Shown here: positions 15,185-23,502 of the stretch, piece by piece
How the letters are laid out: each line of letters opens with the position of its first letter
Numbering within the stretch: position 1 is the first letter of the stretch
IMG/VR virus record: IMGVR_UViG_3300025674_009214
Span: 1 to 46,751 of that record
Length of the DNA: 46,751 bases
DNA from: a virus
Direction: 5' to 3' (one strand)
Notes under the pieces: model-generated
Told to the model about the DNA's origin: nothing
What the model saw: the letters and a program-made list of their open reading frames with translations, nothing else
Databases searched by the model: none
Made by a program: the position numbers and the translations under genes

Positions 15185-15506
15185 TTTCTATATATTGAAT
15201 TAAATTTTTTACAGTAGCACATTCTAAATAATCCTCTTTTTTCTCATACATTTTTAAAATATTGTTAAGAATAGGAATATAATCATCTTTTTTAATAGAT
15301 ACATTATACCCTAAATTAACAATATTGAATAGATCTATTTTATCAAGATTATTTTCAACAGCGTAGGAAATAGAATCATAAGTTTCTGTTAATATATGTT
15401 CAGTAAAACTCTCTTCCTCAATTAAATTAGGGATAAGTTCAACATCATCATAGGTTAACTCTATTTCAATAGCTGGTCTGCTTTTTATTTTCCTACTACT
15501 CCCCAT
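15177..15506 (-). CDS. Unknown protein with UVR-like C-terminal helix
   Basis: I choose ATG 15506 (MGSSRKIKSRP) over 15548, because the longer frame begins inside the upstream glycosyltransferase gene and the ATATTTATGA element lies between the two. The product is 109 residues: a basic start, an acidic middle (IEIELTYDDVELIPNLIEEES), and a C-terminal YEKKEDYLECATVKNLIQYIE that resembles a UvrB/UvrC-type helical motif. Function unknown. Confidence 0.5.
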   Translation of the reverse strand: MGSSRKIKSRPAIEIELTYDDVELIPNLIEEESFTEHILTETYDSISYAVENNLDKIDLFNIVNLGYNVSIKKDDYIPILNNILKMYEKKEDYLECATVKNLIQYIENE

Positions 15507-15519
15507 ATCTATATTATAA

Positions 15520-15529
15520 TCATAAATAT
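15520..15529 (-). promoter_or_regulatory. Candidate late-type promoter element ATATTTATGA
   Basis: ATATTTATGA on the minus strand, 14 bases before ATG 15506 and overlapping the stop codon region of the glycosyltransferase gene. It may separate the glycan operon from the downstream late genes. Confidence 0.35.
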
Positions 15530-16707
15530 TATAGATGGATAAGTTCATCTTGATATTCTTTCAACTGTGATATAGTTATTTTTAAATTTCCTAATTCAAA
15601 TTCCCCTACTTCGCCACTATCCTTAAGAATGGATGAAATTTCATAAATATTTTCTATATCAAATTTATTTACCCATTTACCATCTATCTTAATCAGTACG
15701 TCATTAGTAACGTCTTCCTCTATACCATACATCTTACTTAATAATGGATATAAAGTATTAGGTTGTTCCTTAGTACAGTAAGACTCAAAATTAACATCCG
15801 TATACATAGAGGTACACCATGGTTCTAAAGCTGATAATAGTTGTTCATTACCATTTACTAATTGGATACCTATATCATATTTAGGGGGTACAATAGGTTT
15901 CATTAGTGAGTCATGTTTTACGAAATGACCCCATTTACGAATAAAATTCCTAGTAGATCTCATATTTTGAGCCAACCATTCAGGAGAGTCTTGGTAAATA
16001 CTAGTAGCTTTATCAGCAGTGTTTCTTCTACTACCTCTACAAGTCATATGGTATACACACCCTTCCCAAGTTTGGATAAATTTAACCCCATTCAATTGGA
16101 AACGGTTAAAGATATCTGAATCTTCTTTACTTTGAGGAGCATATAATGGGTCATGTCCTCCTATTTCCTGGAAATCACTTCTGTAAAATGCCCACGGAGC
16201 AAAGATACCTTCAGTGGTTTTTATTTCTCGTTCACTATCCGTAGATTGAAGAAAAGCAAATAACCCATCCTCGTTAAATTCTTCAGGTTCAACTCCAAAA
16301 TCCTGTAGTATTTTTTCGGGTCCATCTGGATGTAAAGGTGGTTCAATACGTGTTAAAGAAACAATAACACCTTTTTGAATATATTTTTCAATAGCATTCA
16401 ATGCTTCTGGACAAAGATACATATCAGCATGATAAATCATGGCTATGTCTTTAGTAGCTACTTCATTTATTAAACGATCATACAAAATAGTATGTCCTAA
16501 TCTTATTCCTGTATCGTTTAATATGGCTTTAAAATGAGGATCTTTATCCATCATTTCCTTACACCATTCCCAAGTTCCATCTGTAGAAGCATCATCTGCT
16601 ACACAAATTTCAACTTCATGATTACCTTGGTTTTTTCTAATGGAGTCATAGCTCCACTTTAAATATTTAAGGTTATTCCTTGAGGGTTGAATAAAACTTA
16701 TTTCCAT
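15529..16707 (-). CDS. Family 2 glycosyltransferase, last gene of the glycan operon
   Basis: 392 residues. A GT-A fold opens the protein: ISFIQPSRNN at the N-terminus, the nucleotide-binding VADDASTDGTW (about 37-46), and the metal-binding H-A-D at 93-95. GGHDPLYAPQSKEDSDIFNRF (about 198-218) is the acceptor/ED-type motif. The C-terminal third (about 270-392) is extra and unrecognised, ending in a helical KITISQLKEYQDELIHL. It probably transfers a sugar from a nucleotide donor onto a glycan or protein acceptor in the cytoplasm. It overlaps the epimerase gene by ten bases. Confidence 0.82.
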   Translation of the reverse strand: MEISFIQPSRNNLKYLKWSYDSIRKNQGNHEVEICVADDASTDGTWEWCKEMMDKDPHFKAILNDTGIRLGHTILYDRLINEVATKDIAMIYHADMYLCPEALNAIEKYIQKGVIVSLTRIEPPLHPDGPEKILQDFGVEPEEFNEDGLFAFLQSTDSEREIKTTEGIFAPWAFYRSDFQEIGGHDPLYAPQSKEDSDIFNRFQLNGVKFIQTWEGCVYHMTCRGSRRNTADKATSIYQDSPEWLAQNMRSTRNFIRKWGHFVKHDSLMKPIVPPKYDIGIQLVNGNEQLLSALEPWCTSMYTDVNFESYCTKEQPNTLYPLLSKMYGIEEDVTNDVLIKIDGKWVNKFDIENIYEISSILKDSGEVGEFELGNLKITISQLKEYQDELIHL

Positions 16708-17561
16708 TTTAATGTTTTAATATAATCTAATAAATCAATTTGTGGTTTCCAACCTAGCACATCTCTAGCTACTTTAGATTCACACAATGTATTTCTTGCT
16801 TCCCCGGGTTTAGCATCTCGGTAAATAGGGGTTACATTAAACATATCAGCAACTTCATTTACTGAGTAATTTTTACCTCTTCCTAATTCGAAGTCTTTAT
16901 CGTAAGCTTGTTGTTCCATAATTTTGATAAGAGCATCTACTATATCACTCACATGAGTAAAATCTCTTCTTTGTTCTCCATCACCATAAATTTCACATGG
17001 TAATCCTTCTTGTAAATTATTAATCCATCTACCTATTAATGTGGTATATCCCCCCTCTAATAGTTGATTGGGACCATACACATTATAAAATCTGGCTATT
17101 GAATATTTTAAACCATAATTTTTAGCAAATAACTGTAATATCTCTTCTCCTACATCTTTTGAAAAAGTATAAGGATTTTTAAATTTACCTGAATGGTGAG
17201 ATGATGAACCGGCATAAATAATAGGTACATTATTTTTCACACACCAGTCAGCTAATATTAAAGTTCCATTTGCATTAGTATTAAAATATTTAATTGGATT
17301 ATCAAATGATGGTTGTATCCTAGCTACAGCAGCTAAATGAAAAATAATATCAGGTTTAATTTCATTTAACAAAAATGTAATATTGTGGATATTAAAAGGT
17401 CTAATATCACAATTGTAATATTGCACCTTTGGTATTTCATTTAATTTAAGTCCGGTACTATAATTATCTACTGAGTGGAGTTCGTAGTTATTATTATTGC
17501 TTAATATTCTCAGTAAATTAGTACCAACAAACCCAGCTCCTCCTGTTACTAATATTTTCAT
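16698..17561 (-). CDS. NAD-dependent nucleotide-sugar epimerase/dehydratase
   Basis: 287 residues of the extended SDR family. The Rossmann motif is TGGAGFVG (6-13). The acidic residue after strand 2 is in HSVDNYSTG. The active-site pair is Y131-x3-K135 (NPYTFSKDVGEE), with AGSSS before it. GDGEQRRDFTHVSDIVDA (about 195-212) is typical of UDP-glucose/GlcNAc 4-epimerase relatives. The usual length is about 310; the protein is complete but compact. The substrate is not fixed by the sequence; it may act on a UDP- or GDP-sugar for the neighbouring transferases. Four-base overlap with the upstream gene. Confidence 0.85.
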   Translation of the reverse strand: MKILVTGGAGFVGTNLLRILSNNNNYELHSVDNYSTGLKLNEIPKVQYYNCDIRPFNIHNITFLLNEIKPDIIFHLAAVARIQPSFDNPIKYFNTNANGTLILADWCVKNNVPIIYAGSSSHHSGKFKNPYTFSKDVGEEILQLFAKNYGLKYSIARFYNVYGPNQLLEGGYTTLIGRWINNLQEGLPCEIYGDGEQRRDFTHVSDIVDALIKIMEQQAYDKDFELGRGKNYSVNEVADMFNVTPIYRDAKPGEARNTLCESKVARDVLGWKPQIDLLDYIKTLKWK

Positions 17562-18277
17562 CGGTTTTCTCTTACAGTATCATATTCTAACAATAATACC
17601 TCATTTGGTATATAACATTTAAGATCCTTGAATCTAGCCATACCGTTATTAAAATCATAGTACCCTTCATAATAGTTAGGTTTGGAAGGATTATTGATAG
17701 GAATTGAATGGGTACATAAATGTCTTTTTTCTAAAAATTCTTTTAGTCTTTCTTTATACCAATCTGATTTATAAATTGCATCAGTACTTAACCTTTTATG
17801 TGGGGCATGTTGACCTAAATAAAAGTAGCCTTCTTTTAATTTCTTATATCCTGGGGAGGAATTAGAATTCCATGGAGTGTACCCATCTATATATTTTTGT
17901 TCAATGTATTTATTTATTCTAGTAAGTAAAAGATAATCATAATTATTTTCTACATATTCACTTATACACCTATGAATTTTATCTTTATCAGAATTCACAA
18001 CCATATCCTCACATAAAAACATAGTGTAGGGGGTATTAACTTCATTAGCTATAGCTAAAGTTACTTCAGCCCAATCTTTTTCTAAGTTATTATAAAAATT
18101 TAATTTAGGAATATATTTTTTATATAAACTATGAACTTCATCTAAATTAGTAGTAGTTCCATAGTTTACAAAAAATTCAAACTCACTGAATACTTCTCCC
18201 ATCTTGGGGAGATTATCTTTTAATATCTTTAACCTTTCGGGTTTAGTACATATAAAATTTTGTATTACACTTATCAT
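17558..18277 (-). CDS. Putative glycosyltransferase (GT-A-like)
   Basis: 239 residues. The N-terminus (MISVIQNFICTKPERLKILKDNLPKM) and the mid-protein NTPYTMFLCEDMVVN, an E-D-M in the place of a D-x-D metal motif, resemble small GT-A transferases. LTTRIN-type blocks (YDYLLLTRINKYIE) follow the fold. I cannot name the family. It lies between GDP-mannose dehydratase and the epimerase, abutting both, so a part in the same glycan route is likely. Confidence 0.55.
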   Translation of the reverse strand: MISVIQNFICTKPERLKILKDNLPKMGEVFSEFEFFVNYGTTTNLDEVHSLYKKYIPKLNFYNNLEKDWAEVTLAIANEVNTPYTMFLCEDMVVNSDKDKIHRCISEYVENNYDYLLLTRINKYIEQKYIDGYTPWNSNSSPGYKKLKEGYFYLGQHAPHKRLSTDAIYKSDWYKERLKEFLEKRHLCTHSIPINNPSKPNYYEGYYDFNNGMARFKDLKCYIPNEVLLLEYDTVRENR

Positions 18278-19252
18278 TTAAATACTTTTAAAATATTTTA
18301 ACCAATATTCTACCATTTCTTTCATCATTGCTTCAAAAGTATAAGTAGGTTTCCAACCCAATTCCGTTCTAATTTTAGTAGAATCTCCTCTTAAGTAGGG
18401 TAATTCTTCAGGTCTTAGGAATTTAGGGTTTTGGACCACATAATCTTTATAATTTAACCCTATATGGTTGAAAACTACTTCACACATTTCTCTTACTGAA
18501 TGGGTCTGCATGGTAGACACTACCCAATCCCCTGGTTTATCATGTTGCATCATTAAATGCATAGCTCTTACATAATCATATGAATGACCCCAATCTCTAT
18601 AAGAATCCATATTCCCTAATTCTAGCTTATCCTGCAAACCTAATTTAATTTTTGCTGCAGCTTTAGCAACTTTATTAGTTACAAAATTACTACCTCTTCT
18701 TGGGGATTCATGATTGAACAAAATCCCATTTGTAGCATGTAATCCATAAGCTCGTCTATAGTTCCTTACTATGTTATAACCAAATACTTTAGAACACCCA
18801 TATGGAGATACTGGGTTCATTATAGTGGTTTCTCTTTGAAAATTATCTTCTTCTACAGATAAACCAAACATTTCAGAACTACTCGCTTGGTAGAATTTTG
18901 CTTTAGGACAAGAGCGTCTGTAAGCTTCTAACATGTTCAAAACACCCAATGCATTAGTTTGAACGGTAAATTGTGGGATATCAAAACTAATTCTAACATG
19001 GGACTGTGCTGCTATGTTATATATTTCATCGGGTTGGATTTGGTCAAGTAATCTTTCTATACCCCCCTGATCTAATAAATCACCATAATAGGTAGTTATT
19101 TTATCTTCTATTTTAGCTAACCTAAGATCTTGGTTTTCAGGGGTGGAATTTCTTCTAACAATACCGTGAACATCATATCCTAATTCTATTAGATATTCAG
19201 CTAAATAACTTCCATCTTGCCCCCCAATACCCGTAATAAATGCTTTTTTCAT
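18278..19252 (-). CDS. gmd: GDP-mannose 4,6-dehydratase
   Basis: 324 residues and recognisable end to end. ITGIGGQDGSYLAEYL (6-21) is the NADP-binding motif of the family, with RRNST soon after. ASSSEMFG (123-130) carries the catalytic Ser/Glu, and SPYGCSKVFGYN has Y151 and K155. NHESPRRGSNFVTNK and NMDSYRDWGHSYDYVRAMH are diagnostic. It converts GDP-D-mannose to GDP-4-keto-6-deoxymannose, the branch point to GDP-fucose, GDP-rhamnose and GDP-perosamine. No fucose synthase is evident in the window, while an aminotransferase of the DegT class is the next gene upstream. Bacterial lengths are usually 340-370, so it is slightly short. Confidence 0.95.
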   Translation of the reverse strand: MKKAFITGIGGQDGSYLAEYLIELGYDVHGIVRRNSTPENQDLRLAKIEDKITTYYGDLLDQGGIERLLDQIQPDEIYNIAAQSHVRISFDIPQFTVQTNALGVLNMLEAYRRSCPKAKFYQASSSEMFGLSVEEDNFQRETTIMNPVSPYGCSKVFGYNIVRNYRRAYGLHATNGILFNHESPRRGSNFVTNKVAKAAAKIKLGLQDKLELGNMDSYRDWGHSYDYVRAMHLMMQHDKPGDWVVSTMQTHSVREMCEVVFNHIGLNYKDYVVQNPKFLRPEELPYLRGDSTKIRTELGWKPTYTFEAMMKEMVEYWLKYFKSI

Positions 19253-19839
19253 TTAAATATTTTCATTTTAGTTAAATCAGGCCAATCTGTTACAACCCAT
19301 TTTTTTGGAGGAGTTTTTATAGCCTCCGGTAATTTTTTTAAACCATTTTCCGCAGTTTCAGGAGTCATGTAATAATGATATCCCAAAGAACTTATGTTTT
19401 GTTCTCTCCAAGGTATATCAGGATCTCTACCATCATAAGTCATTTTTTTCAACTCTACAGATTCTGCTTTATTATCCGTTAATATAATACCTCCTCTACC
19501 CAAGGCCAAATGTTTTTTAAATTGAAAACTAATACACATAAAAGTATTGGGGATGTAACTGTTTTTTTTCCATAACACAGCAGCATCTATTATATTAGTG
19601 TCTCCAATGTAATAATAATCTTCCCAATTTTCATCTTTCCACTTAAGCTCAATATTAAGTTTATGAGATAGGAAAGGAATCGATAAGTAAGTTCTTTTTG
19701 GGACTGTAATACATTTAATATTCTGACGTCTTAAACATAGCTCAATTCCATGGGTGCAACAATCTACCGCAACAGCATAAGGAGCACCAAAAAATTCTGC
19801 TATTTTGTCCTCAAATTTTTTTATACTATTAAAACTCAT
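19249..19839 (-). CDS. Short DegT/DnrJ/EryC1-type aminotransferase
   Basis: 196 residues, only about half of a normal 360-400 residue enzyme. The N-terminal KKFEDKIAEFFGAPYAVAVDCCTHGIELCLR matches the start of the fold, with the Thr/His phosphate-binding turn. ISFQFKKHLALGRGGIILTDN holds the PLP lysine (K109) in the right setting. The C-terminal small domain is missing, although the gene ends cleanly and overlaps gmd by four bases. Full-length relatives put an amino group on 4-keto sugars (for example GDP-perosamine synthase). Whether this compact form is active is uncertain. Confidence 0.72.
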   Translation of the reverse strand: MSFNSIKKFEDKIAEFFGAPYAVAVDCCTHGIELCLRRQNIKCITVPKRTYLSIPFLSHKLNIELKWKDENWEDYYYIGDTNIIDAAVLWKKNSYIPNTFMCISFQFKKHLALGRGGIILTDNKAESVELKKMTYDGRDPDIPWREQNISSLGYHYYMTPETAENGLKKLPEAIKTPPKKWVVTDWPDLTKMKIFK

Positions 19840-19843
19840 ATTA

Positions 19844-20383
19844 TTATTTAATTGCTTCTACATTTAAACTTATTAGGGTTCCATTATTTTTATCCATATG
19901 GGGGATATAAGCTTGAGAATGATCATCAAAATTACTATGCTCTGTTGTTTTCCAATCATAACATTTAATATCAGAAAACCCACAACTATCTAATAATAGT
20001 TTTAATTCCTCTAAATCATAGGTAGTTCTGTGATATATAAAATCATCCCCCATTTTCATTTTTCCATAAAGAGGACCTAAAAATTTATTTAATGGGGTGT
20101 TTTTTTCTACATATAACTTAGCCATAGCTTTAAAGTTAGGTACGGCTAATCTTAGCACTCCCCCCTTTTTTAATTTATTTTTCCATTTGTTTAAAATAGG
20201 TAATATTTCCTCCCTATCAAAATATTCTATTACATGACTGGCGTATATTACATCTATTGAGTTGTTTTCATATGGTAAATTAATTATGTCTTTTGAGTCT
20301 AAATGGGGATAATCTCCCCCATCTATATGAATCCAATCTTTACCAAAATTCCTCCAACCACAACCTAAATTAATCTTTTTCAT
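19844..20383 (-). CDS. Class I SAM-dependent methyltransferase
   Basis: 179 residues. Motif I is KINLGCGWRNFGKDWIHIDGGD, motif II/III is IDVIYASHVIEYF, and LKKGGVLRLAVPN is the strand-4/5 region. This is the short methyltransferase type often found in O-antigen and capsule loci. It has no membrane segment. It is likely to methylate a sugar or a glycan end. It overlaps the cupin gene upstream by 14 bases. Confidence 0.82.
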   Translation of the reverse strand: MKKINLGCGWRNFGKDWIHIDGGDYPHLDSKDIINLPYENNSIDVIYASHVIEYFDREEILPILNKWKNKLKKGGVLRLAVPNFKAMAKLYVEKNTPLNKFLGPLYGKMKMGDDFIYHRTTYDLEELKLLLDSCGFSDIKCYDWKTTEHSNFDDHSQAYIPHMDKNNGTLISLNVEAIK

Positions 20384-20789
20384 ATATAAACATTTTATCT
20401 AATTCTTGCCCTTCATAAGGACCTGTTTTGTATTCATACACTAATGTATCATCTTCTAATATTTTATAGGTATGGCCTCCATATAAAGTAAAACTAGCAT
20501 CACCCGGGTATAATACAGGTTCAGATATAATAGTATCATCCAAGTCATATAAGATACATTTAACACTACCTTTAATTACTACCCAAGACTCCTGTGCTAT
20601 TTGTTCTGGGTAGTGTCTGTTTTTTGTTATATGCTTATGAGGGGGGAATGTTTTTCCTTTTTCCATTTTCAATATGGCACATTGTAGAAAATTATCCTCA
20701 GGAATAACATCTGTCCTATTCTTGAAATTACTTATTCTGTTTACTACATGTAGTAACCTTCCGTCTACTTTTGAATATATTTTTTCCAT
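20370..20789 (-). CDS. Cupin-fold protein (WbuC/sugar-isomerase-like)
   Basis: 139 residues with a cupin barrel. PPHKHITKNRHYPEQIAQESWVVIKG holds the metal-site His and Glu/Gln of motif 1. YPGDASFTLYGGHTYKILEDD is motif 2. The phrase QESWVVIKGSVKCILYDLDD is typical of small cupins in polysaccharide loci. It might be a sugar-nucleotide isomerase or a binding protein; the substrate is unknown. It lies between a methyltransferase and a glycosyltransferase-like gene. Confidence 0.75.
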   Translation of the reverse strand: MEKIYSKVDGRLLHVVNRISNFKNRTDVIPEDNFLQCAILKMEKGKTFPPHKHITKNRHYPEQIAQESWVVIKGSVKCILYDLDDTIISEPVLYPGDASFTLYGGHTYKILEDDTLVYEYKTGPYEGQELDKMFIYEKD

Positions 20790-20792
20790 TTT

Positions 20793-21581
20793 TTAAAATC
20801 TAGACCCACGAGGATAACGTGTTAACTTTTTTAATTTATCCACACCAGGAAAATTATCTCCTTTATACTCACAATCATCATAATATGCTCTTGCTATTAT
20901 AATACTTTCGGGTTCTTTATAATTCTCAAGCATGGCTACTTCAAGATTGCATTCTTTAGCAAAAACCATTGAATCTGTATGTGAATCAACTTTACCAGAT
21001 GAATCTGTTTTTTCTAATCTAGGAAGTAACCAATCATACAAACCTCCTAAGTACTTATCCATATTTTCAGAATTAGAAAAGAAAAAATAATCAACTATCC
21101 TTGGGTTATGGGGCATATAATTGTCATTGAAAGGAACATACAATAATGATTTATCTTTAAATAAATTAAAATTGATATCCTTTAAGAATAAAAAATCAAA
21201 CCTTGTAGACAAAACAAAATCGTATTTAAAATTATTTTTTATCTCATATTCTTTTTTTAATCTAATTGATTCCTTTGCTGAATACCATCTACTAAACATA
21301 TGTTCTTTGCGAAGGGTTCCTATTTCATTACTCCCCTTAGCATTAAATTTCTTTTGTTTTTCGAATAATGATAATTTGGGTTGGTAAAGTTTTTTGATAC
21401 CCTTCTCAAATTCTGTATTCCAACTATGTATAAAAACATCCACATTAGCATTAACATTGAATAGATGTTTATTAAAATGTGAATGTCCTATTCTATAATC
21501 TACATATTGGTCCCATTTATACTGATTTTTACTAGTATATAACATACCAATATTGCCATGTAGGCAAAGAGCTACTCTCAT
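20793..21581 (-). CDS. Putative glycosyltransferase
   Basis: 262 residues. VALCLHGNIGMLY, ANVDVFIHSWNTEFEKGI, FSRWYSAKESIRLKKEYE and NFKYDFVLSTRFDFLF form a pattern I associate with a family of phage, viral and bacterial glycosyltransferases in surface-glycan loci. R-F-D takes the place of a D-x-D motif. No membrane segment. Confidence in the transferase class is moderate. It shares a four-base overlap with the HAD-type gene. Confidence 0.6.
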   Translation of the reverse strand: MRVALCLHGNIGMLYTSKNQYKWDQYVDYRIGHSHFNKHLFNVNANVDVFIHSWNTEFEKGIKKLYQPKLSLFEKQKKFNAKGSNEIGTLRKEHMFSRWYSAKESIRLKKEYEIKNNFKYDFVLSTRFDFLFLKDINFNLFKDKSLLYVPFNDNYMPHNPRIVDYFFFSNSENMDKYLGGLYDWLLPRLEKTDSSGKVDSHTDSMVFAKECNLEVAMLENYKEPESIIIARAYYDDCEYKGDNFPGVDKLKKLTRYPRGSRF

Positions 21582-21952
21582 AATTCTAAACTTTTTATCC
21601 CTTCAACATCTCTTACTAAATTATAGGCAAAAGCTGTTTTTGTTTTACCATTGGGTTTCATGTCATTAATTAAGTGACGTTCACCTCCACCTACTCCTAA
21701 AATTAATTGGTCATAAATTATGCCTATTTCACTTAATTGCTTTTCAGTAACTTTTCTCATAGACTCTCTTCTCCCCGATATTAATATTATATTATATCCC
21801 TTTCTGTCCCAATCCAAAATAGTTTCTCGGGTTCCAGGAATTAATTCTAATTTATGGGTGGGTTTAGTAGCATCCATAGGGGGGTGGTGTTTAACTAAAG
21901 TACCATCTATATCACATATAATAGTTTTAGGTCTATTATTTAAATAACTCAT
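21578..21952 (-). CDS. HAD-like phosphatase
   Basis: 124 residues with the HAD nucleophile motif ICDIDGTLV (D14 and D16), motif II as ILISGR and a distal LINDMKPNGKTKTAFAYN. It is small and capless, like the phosphatase halves of capsule or polynucleotide kinase enzymes. The position next to the TIM-barrel, AroE-like and kinase/nucleotidyltransferase genes suggests it removes a phosphate from a sugar or polyol intermediate. A DNA 3'-phosphatase role cannot be ruled out. Confidence 0.75.
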   Translation of the reverse strand: MSYLNNRPKTIICDIDGTLVKHHPPMDATKPTHKLELIPGTRETILDWDRKGYNIILISGRRESMRKVTEKQLSEIGIIYDQLILGVGGGERHLINDMKPNGKTKTAFAYNLVRDVEGIKSLEL

Positions 21953-22880
21953 ATAATTTTTCTTTTATGTTATTTTTAATAACATCATTTATATTTGGCT
22001 TAATTGATAAAAAATCTGGGTGGGATAACACATAATGACCACATATTTTGATAAGTTTTTCTTTTTCTACAAAAGGATCAAAGTTTGAATCCACCCATTT
22101 TTCCCATCTCTTAGATTCATAACAAATTTTCCAAAATTTATCTATATCAATACCTTCTTTAAGATACGAATTAGTTTCCAATAATCCAAATTCAGGAGCT
22201 ATATTAATAGAATCTAACCCTAAGGTCATTTTTTCTTTTATCAATTGGGGTGGAATATAATCTCCATTATGTTCTTTTGATAAAAGATTCCATTTCTTTG
22301 CTACTTTTATCATCTTTAGCAGGCGATCTTTATCATAATGTCCTGTATTTAGATTACCTTTTAAAGATGTTCCTGATTGTATAACTAGATATTTTATTTG
22401 ATTGAATACTTTTTTAGATAATTTACTATTAAGATCTTTTAATAGTTGATTTAATTCATCAGGTTCAAATTTTCTAATTGCTTGCTCAGTGCCTATCTCA
22501 TATTCTACTTCTGGATTCCTCCCATAACAGAAATTAATCATATTAATAGTCCATGAAAGACCATCTTCATACTTAGGATATTTTTTCCACGGGTCAATGT
22601 GTATTAAATTAAAATACTTACAATCTTCCTCTAATGATTTATATCCATTATCATCTATATAACCTTGACCAGGACCAGCATGGTCTCTTTTTAATATCAA
22701 TTTATTTGAATATTTTGTAAACTCTTTTGTTGTCCAATTATTAACATAACCCCCATTCCATTCTACTTGTCTTCGTGATGGGATTAATCCAATATTATTA
22801 TTTGTTTCATTAGTAAACTCAATTATAGAATCTACTATATTTTTAGACATTGGTCCTATAAAAAACTTAACATTGCTCAT
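21936..22880 (-). CDS. GatZ/KbaZ-like TIM-barrel aldolase-family protein
   Basis: 314 residues. IGLIPSRRQVEWNGGYVNNWTTKEF and ILKRDHAGPGQGY resemble the early strands of the tagatose-bisphosphate aldolase GatZ/KbaZ group, where an N-Q-x-N-x-F-G-G-Y-T segment and a D-H-x-G-P motif lie in the same order. LIHIDPWKKY and EYEIGTEQAIR follow as later strand ends. INIAPEFGLLETN fits a C-terminal strand. The family members act on or near ketose phosphates, but catalysis by this protein is not shown. The neighbours suggest it makes a carbon skeleton for activation. Confidence 0.5.
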   Translation of the reverse strand: MSNVKFFIGPMSKNIVDSIIEFTNETNNNIGLIPSRRQVEWNGGYVNNWTTKEFTKYSNKLILKRDHAGPGQGYIDDNGYKSLEEDCKYFNLIHIDPWKKYPKYEDGLSWTINMINFCYGRNPEVEYEIGTEQAIRKFEPDELNQLLKDLNSKLSKKVFNQIKYLVIQSGTSLKGNLNTGHYDKDRLLKMIKVAKKWNLLSKEHNGDYIPPQLIKEKMTLGLDSINIAPEFGLLETNSYLKEGIDIDKFWKICYESKRWEKWVDSNFDPFVEKEKLIKICGHYVLSHPDFLSIKPNINDVIKNNIKEKLYELFK

Positions 22881-23502
22881 TTAAGTATAAATTTAATTGT
22901 TCTTCTGCTATTAACCTGGCTATTTCTTTTCCTTCTTTTGTAAAGGGTCTACCATCAATAATATCTTTGTTACTATTAATATCAATTGGTGTACAGTTAA
23001 ATACTATTCCTTTTTTGATATTATTTAATTCTCCCCAATTAGTTCTTGTTATTATATTATATTTAATGTTTGCTAATTCACATGCAGCCTTAACTGATCT
23101 ACCGAATCCTCCTTGTCCTACAATATTAATAAATTCAAGATTATATAACTTTATATATTTTAACACACCAATCTTATCTAAATTATACCCATACCACTCA
23201 TTATTCTTTTTTACGACTGTATTTATTGCCTTAATTTTATTATCACTATCATTAGGTATATTAACTAGTTTTGTGATTTCGTATTTAAAGGGCATACTTA
23301 CAGCAAATCCACTAAAATCTAAAATCTTAGCGGCCATAAAAGACTCTTTTATATTGTTAGAGTAATATGATTTATAGATTGCATTTATATTATTTTCTTT
23401 AAATTTTTTATTAAAGAACTTACAGCCGTTATTGCCAGGTGTTTGACTAAAAGAACCGTATAGTTTTGTATCTTTATTAGGAAACATTGTTAAGCATTTC
23501 AA
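22867..23502 (-). CDS. AroE-like (shikimate/quinate dehydrogenase family) protein
   Basis: 211 residues. The AroE substrate domain is visible as LYGSFSQTPGN, then GFAVSMPFKYEI with the catalytic Lys (K73), AINTVVKKNNEWYGYNLDKIGV with the catalytic Asp (D109), and the NADP loop IVGQGGFGR (128-135). This set matches shikimate dehydrogenase. Typical AroE is about 270 residues, so it is short, mainly in the C-terminal part. A shikimate role seems unlikely here; it may reduce a keto group of a small polyol or cyclitol. It overlaps the fusion gene by 26 bases. Confidence 0.72.
   Translation of the reverse strand: MKCLTMFPNKDTKLYGSFSQTPGNNGCKFFNKKFKENNINAIYKSYYSNNIKESFMAAKILDFSGFAVSMPFKYEITKLVNIPNDSDNKIKAINTVVKKNNEWYGYNLDKIGVLKYIKLYNLEFINIVGQGGFGRSVKAACELANIKYNIITRTNWGELNNIKKGIVFNCTPIDINSNKDIIDGRPFTKEGKEIARLIAEEQLNLYLNEQC

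Noticed and set aside
22967-23365. 132-residue plus-strand frame opposite the AroE-like gene
   Set aside because: Antisense shadow rich in Leu/Ile/Ser because of AT-rich coding opposite it; the minus-strand gene has clear catalytic motifs.
22867-23502. True shikimate-pathway AroE stolen for aromatic synthesis
   Set aside because: No other shikimate genes are present, the protein is short, and it lies in a glycan operon; a different substrate is more likely.
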